The notes beneath the pieces are model-generated. The model saw nothing but the letters and a program-made list of their open reading frames with translations, was not told the origin of the DNA and did no database searches. Position numbers and translations under genes: made by a program. A stretch of 64,000 bases of DNA from Variovorax paradoxus B4 (GTDB taxonomy: Bacteria; Pseudomonadota; Gammaproteobacteria; Burkholderiales; Burkholderiaceae_C): contig NC_022247.1 of assembly GCF_000463015.1 (NCBI RefSeq), positions 4,526,001 through 4,590,000 on the forward strand, in the 5' to 3' direction. Positions 27,928-37,683 of this stretch are shown one piece after another. Position 1 is the first letter of the stretch, and each line of letters begins with the position of its first letter.

Positions 27928-30384
27928 ATGGCGCCTTCTATGATGGCAGCCATGCCTTCGATTCCCCGCCTGATTGCCTTCTGCCTGGCTGCCCTGCTGC
28001 TCTGCGGTGCCGCGACGGCGCAGCCGGGCAACAGCAGCAGCAGCACCACCGCCATCGCCGCTGCCGCGGCACCGGCGCCCGAACCCACGGTGGCCGAGCT
28101 GCGCGAGCAGCTCACGAAGATCACCGCCGCCGCCGATTCCACCGAGGACATGCGCCAGCTGCTGGCGCAGATCAACGACATCGGCACGCAGGCCGACAAG
28201 TTCGTTGCCGCACGCGCCAGCGAGCTGGCCGACCTGAACGCCCGCCTCGGCGAGCTCGGAAATCCGCCGGCCGCGGGCGCCACCGAAGACCCCGACATCA
28301 CGCGCCAGCGCGCCCGCCTCACGAAGGAACGCAACGCGCTGGACGCCGACATCCGGCTGGCACGGCTGCTGTCCATCGACGTGCGGCAGCGCGGCGCCGA
28401 ACTGGTGACCGAGCGCCGCGCGCTCTTCGAAGCGCAGATCACCGAGCGCGCGCCCTCCCCGCTCACCGGCGAGTTCTGGCTCGATCTGCGGGAGGCCTGG
28501 CCGAACGATCTGGCGCGCCTGAAGACGATGGTGTCCGGCCTGCGCGACGGGCTGGCGCAAGCCATGGAGCAAGGGCCCCGGATGGCGGTGCTCGGGGCGC
28601 TGATCCTGGCGGTGCTGCTCGCGGTGCTCGGCACCTGGGTGGCCGAGCATCTGCTGACCCGGATCGCCGCTCGGCTGCTGCCGGCGGGCCGGCTGCGGCG
28701 TTCGCTGCTGGTGATTGCCGTCGTGGCGAGCCATGTGCTGCTGGTGGCCGTTGCGGCGCACGGCTTCGTGTGGGTGCTCGAGGAATACGCCACCTGGGAG
28801 CCGCAGGCGCGCAAGGCGATGCGTTCGATGGCGCAGGCGCTGGTGTTCATGGCCTTCGTCATCGGACTGGGCCGCGGACTGCTGGCCACCAGCCGCCCGT
28901 CGTGGCGGCTGCCGCCGATTCCCGACGCCATGGCCACCCGCCTCGCACCGCTGCCGTGGTTGGTGGCGATGGTGGCTGCGCTGGCCTGGGCGCCGGTCGA
29001 GATCAATGCGCTGGTCGAAGCCAGCTTCGCGGCCGTGGTTGCCACGCACGTGCTCACCGCGCTGGTGCTCACCGCGCTCGTTGGCGCGGTGCTCCATCGG
29101 CTCCGGCCAATGCGCGCCGATACGCCGGACGCCGATCCGCCGGAGCGGCCGATGTGGGTGGGCCTGTTGGTGGCCTGCATCGGCGTGCTGATGGTGGCCA
29201 TCTGGGTGCTGGTGGGGGTGGGCTACGTGGCGCTCGCGAGCTTCCTAGCCTCGCAGCTCACCTGGAGCGGCATCGTCGCGGCCGCCTTCTACGTCCTGTT
29301 CAAGTTTGCCGACGACGTCTTCATGGCCGGCGTGTCCTCGCGCAGCACTTTCGGCCAGCGCCTGCAGAAGAGCTTCGGCCTGGCGCCGCAGACGCTCGAC
29401 CAGGCGGCCACCGTGCTCTCCGGCCTGAGCCGGGTGGCGCTGTTCTTCTACATGCTGATCGCGCTCGCGGCGCCGTTGGGCACCGGTCCCAGCGAAGTGT
29501 TCCAGCGCAGCGGCAAGTTCGGCACCGGCGTGAAGGTGGGCGAGTTCCAGCTGGTGCCGGGCGCCATCCTGAGCGCCATCGCCGTGGCGGTGATCGGCTT
29601 CATCGTGCTCAGGGTCTTCAAGCGCTGGCTCGCGCGCAGCTACCTGCCCAGCACGCAGTTCGAGCCGGGCATGCAGAGCTCGATCACCACGCTGCTCGGC
29701 TATGTGGGCGGCATCCTGGTGGTCGCGTTCTCGCTGTCGGCGCTGGGCATCGGCATCGAGCGCATCGCGTGGGTGGCGAGCGCGCTGTCGGTGGGCATCG
29801 GCTTCGGCCTGCAGGCCATCGTGCAGAACTTCATCTCGGGCCTCATCCTGCTGGCCGAGCAGCCGGTGAAGGTGGGCGACTGGGTGGTGCTGGGCACCAC
29901 CGAGGGCGACGTGCGGCGCATCAACGTGCGCGCCACGGAGATCCAGCTCGGGGACCGCTCGACGGTGATCGTGCCGAACTCCGAGTTCATCACGAAGACC
30001 GTGCGCAACATGACGCTGACCAACGCGGAGGGCCGGGTGCTGATCCGGCTGCCGATGCCGCTGACCACCAACGCGCAGCGCGTGCGCGAGCTCATCCTGG
30101 ACGCCTGCCGCGCCCACGAAAGCGTGCTGGAAACGCCGGCGCCTTCGCTCACGCTCGAAGGCATCGAGGGCGGCCTGCTCATGTTCCAGGCCATTGCCTA
30201 TGTGCCGAGCCCGCGCCTGGCGGGCAGCGTGCGCAGCGACCTGCTGTTCACCATCCTGGAGCGCCTGGATGCGGAGCAGCTGCCGCTGGCGCCGTATGCG
30301 GCGGCGCCTGCGCCAATGCCTGCGTCCGTGCCCGCGCCCATGCCCGGGCCGGTTGCCGCGGACGGCGCCACCCCAGCCGCCTGA
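27928..30384 (+). CDS. Mechanosensitive ion channel, DUF3772/MscS type
   Basis: About 818 residues. A signal peptide (IPRLIAFCLAALLLCG, cleaved near ATAQP), a periplasmic helical domain with a DUF3772-like section (about residues 75-200), roughly ten membrane spans, and a C-terminal MscS domain with the Gly/Ala-rich pore helix (ALSVGIGFGLQAIVQNFISG, around the last third) and beta domain (VKVGDWVVLG). Large MscS relatives of this kind (MscK/MscM-like) release solutes on hypo-osmotic shock. ATGs at 27928, 27943 and 27952 are all possible starts; no ribosome binding site settles it. The C-terminal tail is low-complexity Pro/Ala. Confidence 0.85.
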   Translation: MAPSMMAAMPSIPRLIAFCLAALLLCGAATAQPGNSSSSTTAIAAAAAPAPEPTVAELREQLTKITAAADSTEDMRQLLAQINDIGTQADKFVAARASELADLNARLGELGNPPAAGATEDPDITRQRARLTKERNALDADIRLARLLSIDVRQRGAELVTERRALFEAQITERAPSPLTGEFWLDLREAWPNDLARLKTMVSGLRDGLAQAMEQGPRMAVLGALILAVLLAVLGTWVAEHLLTRIAARLLPAGRLRRSLLVIAVVASHVLLVAVAAHGFVWVLEEYATWEPQARKAMRSMAQALVFMAFVIGLGRGLLATSRPSWRLPPIPDAMATRLAPLPWLVAMVAALAWAPVEINALVEASFAAVVATHVLTALVLTALVGAVLHRLRPMRADTPDADPPERPMWVGLLVACIGVLMVAIWVLVGVGYVALASFLASQLTWSGIVAAAFYVLFKFADDVFMAGVSSRSTFGQRLQKSFGLAPQTLDQAATVLSGLSRVALFFYMLIALAAPLGTGPSEVFQRSGKFGTGVKVGEFQLVPGAILSAIAVAVIGFIVLRVFKRWLARSYLPSTQFEPGMQSSITTLLGYVGGILVVAFSLSALGIGIERIAWVASALSVGIGFGLQAIVQNFISGLILLAEQPVKVGDWVVLGTTEGDVRRINVRATEIQLGDRSTVIVPNSEFITKTVRNMTLTNAEGRVLIRLPMPLTTNAQRVRELILDACRAHESVLETPAPSLTLEGIEGGLLMFQAIAYVPSPRLAGSVRSDLLFTILERLDAEQLPLAPYAAAPAPMPASVPAPMPGPVAADGATPAA

Positions 30385-30509
30385 GCGCCGCACCGATCGT
30401 CCAAGCAGCGGGGAAATGCCCGCGCTGATCGATCAATTGTCCGGAGGCTCCCAAACGAACAATCAGCCATGAGCAGGCGTGCTGTCGCCAACGCTCGCCC
30501 GGAGCATCA

Positions 30510-31658
30510 ATGGCTGAAGAAAGCGACCTCGAAAAAACTGAACCCGCCTCACCGCAGCGCCTCGAAAAGGCGCGCGAGGAAGGGGACGTGGCCCGGTCGC
30601 GCGAGTTGGCGACCTTCGTGCTGCTGGGCACCGCCGTCGCCGGCCTGTGGCTCACGGCGGATTCGCTCGGCGCCACCCTGCGCGGCGCGCTGGCCCAGGG
30701 CCTGCACTTCGACCGCGCCACGGCGTTCGACCCTTCCCACATGCTGGCGCGCGCCGGTCTCATGGGCCAGCAAGCGCTGCTCGCGCTCGCGCCGCTGTTC
30801 GGCATGATGGTGGTCGCCGCCGTGGCGGCGCCCCTGATGCTCGGCGGCTGGCTGCTCTCGGCCAAGGCCCTGGCACCCAAGTTCAGCAAGCTCGATCCTG
30901 TTGCCGGCGTGGGCCGCATGTTTTCGGCGCAGGCCCTGTCGGAGCTGTTCAAGGCGCTGGCCAAGTCGCTGCTGATCGGCGGCGTGGCCTGGCTGGTGAT
31001 CATGGGCAACGTGGACGAAGTCTCTGCGCTGATGGCGCAGTCCGAGCGCGCCGCGCTGCCGCAGATGATCGTCCTGGTGGCGCACAACTGCGCGCTGATT
31101 GCCTCCGCGCTGTTCCTGGTGGCGCTCGTCGACGTTCCCTACCAGCTGTGGAGCTACCACCGCAAGCTGCGCATGTCGCGCGAAGACCTGCGCCAGGAGC
31201 ACAAGGAGAGCGAGGGCGATCCGCACGTCAAGGCGCAAATCCGCCGCCAGCAGCAGCAGCAGATGGCGCGCCGGCGGATGATGTCCGAGGTGCCGAAGGC
31301 CGACATCGTGGTGACCAACCCCACGCACTTCGCGGTGGCGCTCAAGTATGTGGACAACGACATGCGCGCGCCGCGCGTGGTGGCCAAGGGAAGCGACCTG
31401 ATGGCCGCGCGCATCCGCGAGATCGCGCGCGAGAACAACGTGGCCATCCTCGAGGCTCCGCCACTCACGCGCGCGCTCTTCAAGCACACCCGGCTCGGCG
31501 ACGAGATCCCGACCGGCCTCTACACCGCGGTGGCCGAGGTGCTGGCCTGGGTCTGCCAGCTCAAGCGCTGGCAAAGCGAAGGCGGCGATGCGCCGCGCAC
31601 GCCGGTCGACCTGCCGATCCCCGAATCGCTCGAATACTCGCCGAAGGCCGCCGCATGA
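30510..31658 (+). CDS. flhB: Flagellar export gate protein FlhB
   Basis: 382 residues: N-terminal SPQRLEKAREEGDVARS region, four membrane helices, and a cytoplasmic autocleavage domain with NPTH at residues 270-273. FlhB switches the export apparatus from rod/hook to filament substrates. A GGAG site five bases before the ATG supports the start. It overlaps flhA by ATGA. A separate FlhB C-terminal-like protein is encoded at 52628-52912. Confidence 0.97.
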   Translation: MAEESDLEKTEPASPQRLEKAREEGDVARSRELATFVLLGTAVAGLWLTADSLGATLRGALAQGLHFDRATAFDPSHMLARAGLMGQQALLALAPLFGMMVVAAVAAPLMLGGWLLSAKALAPKFSKLDPVAGVGRMFSAQALSELFKALAKSLLIGGVAWLVIMGNVDEVSALMAQSERAALPQMIVLVAHNCALIASALFLVALVDVPYQLWSYHRKLRMSREDLRQEHKESEGDPHVKAQIRRQQQQQMARRRMMSEVPKADIVVTNPTHFAVALKYVDNDMRAPRVVAKGSDLMAARIREIARENNVAILEAPPLTRALFKHTRLGDEIPTGLYTAVAEVLAWVCQLKRWQSEGGDAPRTPVDLPIPESLEYSPKAAA

Positions 31659-33748
31659 ACGCCATGGCCACCCTGACGCGCCTGCAGGCGCAACTGTTCT
31701 CCGGCACCCAGTGGAAGGGGCTCGCGGGCCCCATCCTGATCGTGCTGATCCTGAGCATGATGGTGCTGCCGCTGCCGCCCTTCCTGCTCGACCTGCTGTT
31801 CACCTTCAACATCGCGATGTCGGTGATGGTGCTGCTGGTGAGCATGTACACCATGAAGGCGCTGGACTTCGCGGCCTTCCCGGCCGTGCTGCTGTTCTCG
31901 ACGCTGCTGCGCCTTTCGCTCAACGTGGCATCCACGCGCGTGGTGCTGATGCACGGCCACACCGGGCCGGACGCGGCGGGCAAGGTGATCGAGGCCTTCG
32001 GCCACTTCCTGGTCGGCGGCAACTTCGCGGTCGGCGTGATGGTGTTCATCATCCTGGTGCTGATCAACTTCATGGTGATCACCAAGGGCGCGGGGCGCAT
32101 CGCCGAGGTCGGCGCGCGCTTCATGCTCGACGCCATGCCCGGCAAGCAGATGGCGATCGACGCCGACCTGAACGCCGGCCTGATCGGCGAGGACGTGGCG
32201 CGCAAGCGGCGTACCGAAGTGGCGCAGGAAGCCGACTTCTACGGCTCGATGGACGGCGCCAGCAAGTTCGTGCGCGGCGACGCGATTGCCGGCCTGCTGA
32301 TCATGGTGATCAACATCATCGGCGGCCTGGTGGTCGGCATGCTCCAGCACGGGCTGGACTTCGGCACCGCTGGCACGACCTACACGCTGCTGGCCATCGG
32401 CGACGGCCTGGTGGCCCAGATTCCCGCGCTGGTGATCTCGACTGCCGCGGGCGTGATCGTCTCGCGCGTCACCACCGACGAAGACGTGGGCCGCCAGCTG
32501 ACCGGCCAGCTGTTCTCCAATCCGCAGGTGCTGTTCCTGACGGCCGGCCTGATCGGCCTGATGGGGATGATCCCCGGCATGCCGAACCTGGCCTTCCTGC
32601 TGATCGCGGGCAGCCTGGCGTGGCTCGGCCGGCGCGTGCTCAAGCGCGCGCCGCAGGCCACTGCCGAACAGGCCGCCGCAGCCCAGGCCGCGGCCATGCC
32701 GGTGGCCGAAGCGGCCGAAGCGACATGGGACGACGTGGCGCTGGTCGACCCGCTCGGCATGGAGGTCGGCTACCGGCTGATTCCGCTGGTGGACCAGACC
32801 CAGAACGGCGAGCTGCTGGGCCGCATCAAGAGCATCCGCAAGAAGGTCGCCCAGGAGATCGGCTTCCTGGCGCCGGTGGTCCACATCCGCGACAACCTGG
32901 AGATCCCGCCCAACACCTACGTGATCAGCCTGAAGGGCGTCGAGATCGGCCGCGGCGAGGCCTTCCCCAACCAGTGGATGGCCATCAACCCCGGCCAGGT
33001 GAGCGGCACGCTGCCCGGCACGCCGACGCAGGACCCGGCCTTCCACCTGCCCGCGGTGTGGATCGACGCCAGCCTGCGCCAGGAAGCGCAGGTGTTCGGC
33101 TACACGGTGGTCGATGCCTGCACGGTCATGGCCACGCACCTGAACCACCTGATCCAGACCCACGCCGCCGAGCTGCTGGGACGCCAGGAAGTGCAGCAGC
33201 TGCTCGACCAGATCGGCAAGACCGCGCCCAAGCTCACCGAGGACCTGGTGCCCAAGATCATCTCGCTGAGCACGCTGCACAAGGTGCTGCAGAACCTGCT
33301 CGACGAAGAGGTTCCGATCCGCGACATGCGCACCATCCTCGACGTGATGGCCGAGCATGCGCCCACCGTCAAGGACGCCGCCGAGCTCACCTCGCTCACG
33401 CGCCTGGCGCTCGGCCGCGCGATCACGCAGCAGCTGTTCCCGGGCGATTCCGAACTGCAGGTGATCGGCCTGGACGGCGCGCTCGACGGCGTGCTGCAGC
33501 AGGCGCTCACCAACAACAACGGCATCGAGCCGGGGCTTGCCAACAGCCTCATGCAGCAGACCCGCGCCGCCATCGCGCGCCAGGAACAGCTGGGCCTGGC
33601 GCCGGTGCTGGTCGTCCAGCATTCGCTGCGCGTGCTGCTCTCGCGCTTCCTGCGCCGCAGCTTCCGCCAGCTCAAGGTTCTCTCCCATGCGGAGATTCCT
33701 GACACCCGCAACATCAAGATCACCGCCACCATCGGAGGAAGAGTTTGA
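31655..33748 (+). CDS. flhA: Flagellar export gate protein FlhA
   Basis: 697 residues: an N-terminal membrane domain with about eight spans and the FHIPEP-like region (LRLSLNVASTRVVLMHGH), and a large cytoplasmic domain (about 330-697) that binds chaperone-substrate complexes. ATG at 31655 overlaps the flhB stop; its own stop overlaps the TTG start of flhF. Confidence 0.97.
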   Translation: MNAMATLTRLQAQLFSGTQWKGLAGPILIVLILSMMVLPLPPFLLDLLFTFNIAMSVMVLLVSMYTMKALDFAAFPAVLLFSTLLRLSLNVASTRVVLMHGHTGPDAAGKVIEAFGHFLVGGNFAVGVMVFIILVLINFMVITKGAGRIAEVGARFMLDAMPGKQMAIDADLNAGLIGEDVARKRRTEVAQEADFYGSMDGASKFVRGDAIAGLLIMVINIIGGLVVGMLQHGLDFGTAGTTYTLLAIGDGLVAQIPALVISTAAGVIVSRVTTDEDVGRQLTGQLFSNPQVLFLTAGLIGLMGMIPGMPNLAFLLIAGSLAWLGRRVLKRAPQATAEQAAAAQAAAMPVAEAAEATWDDVALVDPLGMEVGYRLIPLVDQTQNGELLGRIKSIRKKVAQEIGFLAPVVHIRDNLEIPPNTYVISLKGVEIGRGEAFPNQWMAINPGQVSGTLPGTPTQDPAFHLPAVWIDASLRQEAQVFGYTVVDACTVMATHLNHLIQTHAAELLGRQEVQQLLDQIGKTAPKLTEDLVPKIISLSTLHKVLQNLLDEEVPIRDMRTILDVMAEHAPTVKDAAELTSLTRLALGRAITQQLFPGDSELQVIGLDGALDGVLQQALTNNNGIEPGLANSLMQQTRAAIARQEQLGLAPVLVVQHSLRVLLSRFLRRSFRQLKVLSHAEIPDTRNIKITATIGGRV

Positions 33749-36090
33749 ACATCCCGACAGACGTCCGCACCAGCGCGCGCAAGTTCGTCGCGCCCACCAG
33801 CCGGGAAGCCTTGCGCCTGGCGCGCCAGGCGCTCGGCGACGAAGCCATCGTGCTGACCAACCGCGTGACCGCCGAAGGCGTCGAGATCGTCGCCATGGTG
33901 CAGGAAGACGTGGAGGAAGTGCGCGCGAGCGCAGCCGCCGCGCCGCAGGCATTGCCGGCAGCCGCTCCCCTTCCCACGCCCGCCGTCGCGCCCATCGCAG
34001 TTCCCGCCGCGGTCCCCGCCCCCCTGGCGGCGGAAAGCGTGCTCGGCGAACTCCATTCGATGCGCTGCATGATCGAGGAGCAGCTGGCCGGCGTGGCCTG
34101 GAACGAGAAGCAGCGGCGCGATCCGATGCGCGGGCGCCTGTTGCGCACGCTGCTTGGCGCCGGCTTCAGCGCCCGCCTCTCCAAGGCCATGCTGGAGCAC
34201 CTGCCCACGGGCCAGAGCTACGCCCAGGGCATGGCCTTCGTGCGCTCGGAACTGATCCGCACGCTGCCGGTGCACGAGGACGAGGACGCGCTGCTGACGC
34301 AGGGCGGCGTCTATGCGCTGATGGGGCCCACCGGCGTGGGCAAGACCACCACCACGGCCAAGCTCGCGGCGCGCTGCGTGATGCGCTTCGGCGCCGACAA
34401 GCTGGCGCTGGTCACCACCGACAGCTACCGCATCGGCGCCTACGAGCAGCTGCGCATCTACGGCCAGATCCTCAACGTGCCGGTCTACGCCGTGAAGGAC
34501 GCGGCCGACCTGCACCTGGTGCTGCAGGACCTGCGCGACAAGCACATGGTGCTGATCGACACCGTGGGCATGAGCCAGCGCGACCGCGCCGTCTCCGACC
34601 AGATCGCCATGCTCTGCAGCACCCAGCGCCCGGTCAAGCGGCTGCTGCTGCTCAACGCCACGAGCCACGGCGACACGCTCAACGAGGTGGTGCACGCCTA
34701 CCGGCACGGCAGCGGCAACGAGCTCGCGGGCTGCATTTTCACCAAGGTCGACGAAGCCACGCATCCCGGCGCGCTGATCGACACCGTGATCCGCCACCGC
34801 CTGCCGGTGCACTACGTCTCGAGCGGCCAGAAGGTGCCAGAGAACCTGATGCGGGCCGACCGCGCCCAGCTGGTGGACAGCGCGTTCCAGGCCAACAGCC
34901 GCAGCGCGCTGTTCGTGCCCGGCGAAGGCGACCTGCAGGACGGATCGGCGAACGCCGAGGCTTCCGCGGCCCATGCGGAGGCCGAACGGCAACGGCTGCA
35001 GTACCGGCAGCTGATCCGCGCCATGGCGCACGACGCGCAGGAAGTGGCCGCCGCGGCGTCGGCACTCGCGGCCGCGCCGCTCGGCTTCGAGCAGGCGCGC
35101 GTGCTCTGGCGGCTGGCCGCCGACGAGGACGTCGGCCACAAGGCGGTGCTGCAGGCGCTCATGGCGCATGCCACGAGCGAGGTCGGCGCCGGCTGCGACA
35201 CCCATGTGCTGGCGCTCAGCGGCCAGGTCGGGCTCAAGTCCGACGAAGGCAGCGACGCCTACCAATGCCAGGGCAGCCTTCTGCTGTCCGACCGCAGCGG
35301 ACTGCCGCTCGCAGCGCCCAACCAGTGGCTCTCCACCGCTGCGACCCGCAACGCCACCGACCCCACGCGCAAGCCCGGCGTGCGGCAGGTGCAGTGGCTG
35401 CGCCAGCAGGGCTTCGGCAAGACCGTGGTGCACGTGCTGCCCCGGCTGCCCGCGGCCGAGCTCATGCTGCAGTGGCAGGTGCAGCGCCAGCAATGGATGG
35501 CGCGCGTGCCGGGCTCGACGGCGGTGACCGATCCGCGCACCGGCGAGTACGCCACGCTGACCGGCCTGGACTTCAGTTTCGGCGACCCGCGCGCCGTGGT
35601 CTTCAAGGGCCGGGCCGCGCTGCAATCGGTGGCCGAGGCCCAGGTGACGCTGCGCACCGATGGCGGCCTGCCCGGCCTGCGCTGCGTCGTGACGCGCGTG
35701 ACCGATGCGCGCAGCCACAAGATCCTGGCGCAGAGCCATGCGCTCACGAACATCGGCCGGGACGTCCCGCTGCAGCGGCTCGCGCAGTGGCAGTGCTGGG
35801 CCGCCGAGGCCGAGCCCTGCCTGCGCCTGCTGCGCCAGGGCCTCTCGGTGCTGGGCGGACTCGGCGAGGCGGGCGATCCGCACATGATGAAGCGCCTGCT
35901 CATCGCAGGCCAGGTGACCACCACCGTCTGGCGCCTGCTGCAGGCGAACGGCGACTGGGCCGGCCGCACCCGCGCGCTGCTCTCGCAGCTGACCGGACGG
36001 CCGGCCCGGTCCGGCCGCCCGGTCTCGGGCAACGTGCTTTATGCGGGCGTGGGCAAGCTGTTCTTCCTGCTGGAGGCGCTGGACACGTGA
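33745..36090 (+). CDS. flhF: SRP-type GTPase FlhF with long C-terminal extension
   Basis: 781 residues, much longer than the roughly 370-500 usual for FlhF. Residues 1-60 are the FlhF B-like domain, 60-100 a Pro/Ala linker, and 185-390 the SRP GTPase with GPTGVGKTTTTAK (194-206), DTVGMSQRD (272-280) and TKVDEA (333-338). Residues from about 391 to the end have no motif I recognise. The start is TTG, supported by a GGAGG site at 33734-33738 and overlapping the flhA stop. FlhF directs flagellar placement and early basal-body assembly. There is no stop or frameshift between the two parts. Confidence 0.92.
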   Translation: MNIPTDVRTSARKFVAPTSREALRLARQALGDEAIVLTNRVTAEGVEIVAMVQEDVEEVRASAAAAPQALPAAAPLPTPAVAPIAVPAAVPAPLAAESVLGELHSMRCMIEEQLAGVAWNEKQRRDPMRGRLLRTLLGAGFSARLSKAMLEHLPTGQSYAQGMAFVRSELIRTLPVHEDEDALLTQGGVYALMGPTGVGKTTTTAKLAARCVMRFGADKLALVTTDSYRIGAYEQLRIYGQILNVPVYAVKDAADLHLVLQDLRDKHMVLIDTVGMSQRDRAVSDQIAMLCSTQRPVKRLLLLNATSHGDTLNEVVHAYRHGSGNELAGCIFTKVDEATHPGALIDTVIRHRLPVHYVSSGQKVPENLMRADRAQLVDSAFQANSRSALFVPGEGDLQDGSANAEASAAHAEAERQRLQYRQLIRAMAHDAQEVAAAASALAAAPLGFEQARVLWRLAADEDVGHKAVLQALMAHATSEVGAGCDTHVLALSGQVGLKSDEGSDAYQCQGSLLLSDRSGLPLAAPNQWLSTAATRNATDPTRKPGVRQVQWLRQQGFGKTVVHVLPRLPAAELMLQWQVQRQQWMARVPGSTAVTDPRTGEYATLTGLDFSFGDPRAVVFKGRAALQSVAEAQVTLRTDGGLPGLRCVVTRVTDARSHKILAQSHALTNIGRDVPLQRLAQWQCWAAEAEPCLRLLRQGLSVLGGLGEAGDPHMMKRLLIAGQVTTTVWRLLQANGDWAGRTRALLSQLTGRPARSGRPVSGNVLYAGVGKLFFLLEALDT

Positions 36091-36977
36091 GCAAGCTGGT
36101 GTCGGATCAAGCCGATGGGCTGCGGCGGCTGCTCGCACAGCCGTCGGTGCGCATCATCGCGATCGCAAGCATGGGCAACCGGCCGGGCGCCACCACGGCG
36201 GCAATGAACCTGGGGGCCGCGCTGGCCCACATGGGCAAGGACGTGCTGCTGCTCGACGAGCACAGGCCGGGTCCGGATTCGGCTTGCGCGGCGTGGGCCG
36301 CCGACCCGCTCGGAACGCTGGCGGACGTCGTCTCCCAGCGGCTGACCTGCGAGGGCGCCGCCGCGCGCACCGAGTGCGGCGTCCACGTGCTGCCGGCACC
36401 GCTGGGCGGCCAGCCCGACCACACCGACCCGCGCCTGCTGTGGGACGGCGACGTCATCCTGGTCGACGCGGCGCTCGACGCCGTCGGCAGCCTGTCGCCG
36501 CTGGCGCGGCTGGCGGACGAACTGGTGGTGGTGCTCCAGCCCCACCCGGCTTCCATCACCGCCACCTATTCGGGCATCAAGCGGCTGCACTACGCGCATG
36601 CGCTGCAGCAGCTTCGCCTGCTGGTCAATGGCGTGGCCGACCCCGAGGCCGCGCGGCAGACCATGGCCAACCTGGTCGACACGGGCAGCCGCTACCTGGC
36701 GGTCTCGATGCAGCCGGCCGGCTGGGTGCGGGCCGATCCGCACCTGCCCGATGCCAGGCGCCTCGCCCGGACCGTGGTGGAGGCCTTTCCGGCCAGTCCG
36801 GCGGCGGTGGATTTCCGCGTCATCGCCGCTGCCGTCGCGCAATGGCCGTGGCGCCCGGCGGTGCGGCCGCAGGACGCCAGGACGGCGCTCTGGCGGCCCG
36901 AAGCACTGGCGCTGGAGCCATCAGCAGCACAAGAGGAAGAAAGGGATCGCCGTGTACACCGCACAGGGAACCATTGA
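36087..36977 (+). CDS. flhG: FlhG/FleN-like MinD-family protein with degenerate Walker A
   Basis: 296 residues with a MinD/ParA-like fold. Its position after flhF and before fliA is that of flhG (fleN/ylxH), a regulator of flagellar number. The P-loop region reads MGNRPGATT (residues 29-37); aligned with the canonical GKGGVGKT, both lysines are replaced (by Gly30 and Ala35). The following LLLDEHRP corresponds to the switch strand with Asp57. Start is GTG, overlapping the flhF stop. Its last 26 bases overlap fliA. Whether it still binds ATP is doubtful. Confidence 0.8.
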   Translation: MSKLVSDQADGLRRLLAQPSVRIIAIASMGNRPGATTAAMNLGAALAHMGKDVLLLDEHRPGPDSACAAWAADPLGTLADVVSQRLTCEGAAARTECGVHVLPAPLGGQPDHTDPRLLWDGDVILVDAALDAVGSLSPLARLADELVVVLQPHPASITATYSGIKRLHYAHALQQLRLLVNGVADPEAARQTMANLVDTGSRYLAVSMQPAGWVRADPHLPDARRLARTVVEAFPASPAAVDFRVIAAAVAQWPWRPAVRPQDARTALWRPEALALEPSAAQEEERDRRVHRTGNH

Positions 36978-37683
36978 GAAGTCCCATCTGCTGAAGCAGC
37001 ACCAGCCGATGGTGCGCCGCATGGCGCTCCAGATGCTGGCCAAGCTGCCCGCCAGCGTGGAGCTCGACGACCTGATCCAGGCCGGCATGATCGGCCTGCT
37101 GGACGCGTCCACGCGCTACCAGGACAACCGCGGCGCGCAGTTCGAGACCTTCGCCAGCCAGCGCATCCGCGGCGCCATGCTCGACGAGCTGCGCGCGAAC
37201 GACTGGGGCTCGCGCGGCCTGCGCCAGTCGGCGCGCAAGGTGGAACAGGCCATCCAGGCGCTGGAGCACCGGCTGGGCCGCTCCGCCGGCGAAGGAGAGA
37301 TCGCCCGGGAGCTGAAGATGGAGCTGGACGACTACCAGTCGCTGCTGCAGGACATCCAGGGCTGCCAGCTGCTCTACGTGGAAGACTTCGCACAGGATGG
37401 CGAGTCCGAAAACCCCTGGCTCGAGCGGCAGGCGCACAACGACGGCCGGCTTGGCGGCGACGATCCGCTGGCGCAGCTGCTCGAAGCGGGTTTTCGGCAT
37501 GAGCTCGTCGATGCCATTGCCGCGCTGCCCGAGCGCGACCAGCTACTGCTGAACCTGTATTACGAGGAAGAGCTGAACCTGCGCGAGATCGGTGCGATTC
37601 TGGAAGTGACCCAGTCGCGCGTGTGCCAGCTGCACAGCCAGGCGATCAGCCGGCTGCGCGCGAAGCTGAAGGATTCGCTCTAG
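36952..37683 (+). CDS. fliA: Flagellar sigma factor FliA (sigma-28)
   Basis: 243 residues. Region 2 includes ELDDLIQAGMIGLLDA and FETFASQRIRGAMLDELR; region 3 and region 4 (LREIGAILEVTQSRVCQLHSQA) follow. The GTG at 36952 gives the standard MYTAQGT N-terminus and lies inside the end of flhG, with purine-rich AAAGGGA five bases before it. It transcribes late flagellar genes; a matching promoter is present before fliC in this window. Confidence 0.96.
   Translation: MYTAQGTIEKSHLLKQHQPMVRRMALQMLAKLPASVELDDLIQAGMIGLLDASTRYQDNRGAQFETFASQRIRGAMLDELRANDWGSRGLRQSARKVEQAIQALEHRLGRSAGEGEIARELKMELDDYQSLLQDIQGCQLLYVEDFAQDGESENPWLERQAHNDGRLGGDDPLAQLLEAGFRHELVDAIAALPERDQLLLNLYYEEELNLREIGAILEVTQSRVCQLHSQAISRLRAKLKDSL

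Noticed and set aside
31520..33952. Long minus-strand frame opposite flhA
   Set aside because: flhA on the plus strand is complete with recognisable domains; the antisense frame has no start signal or domain.
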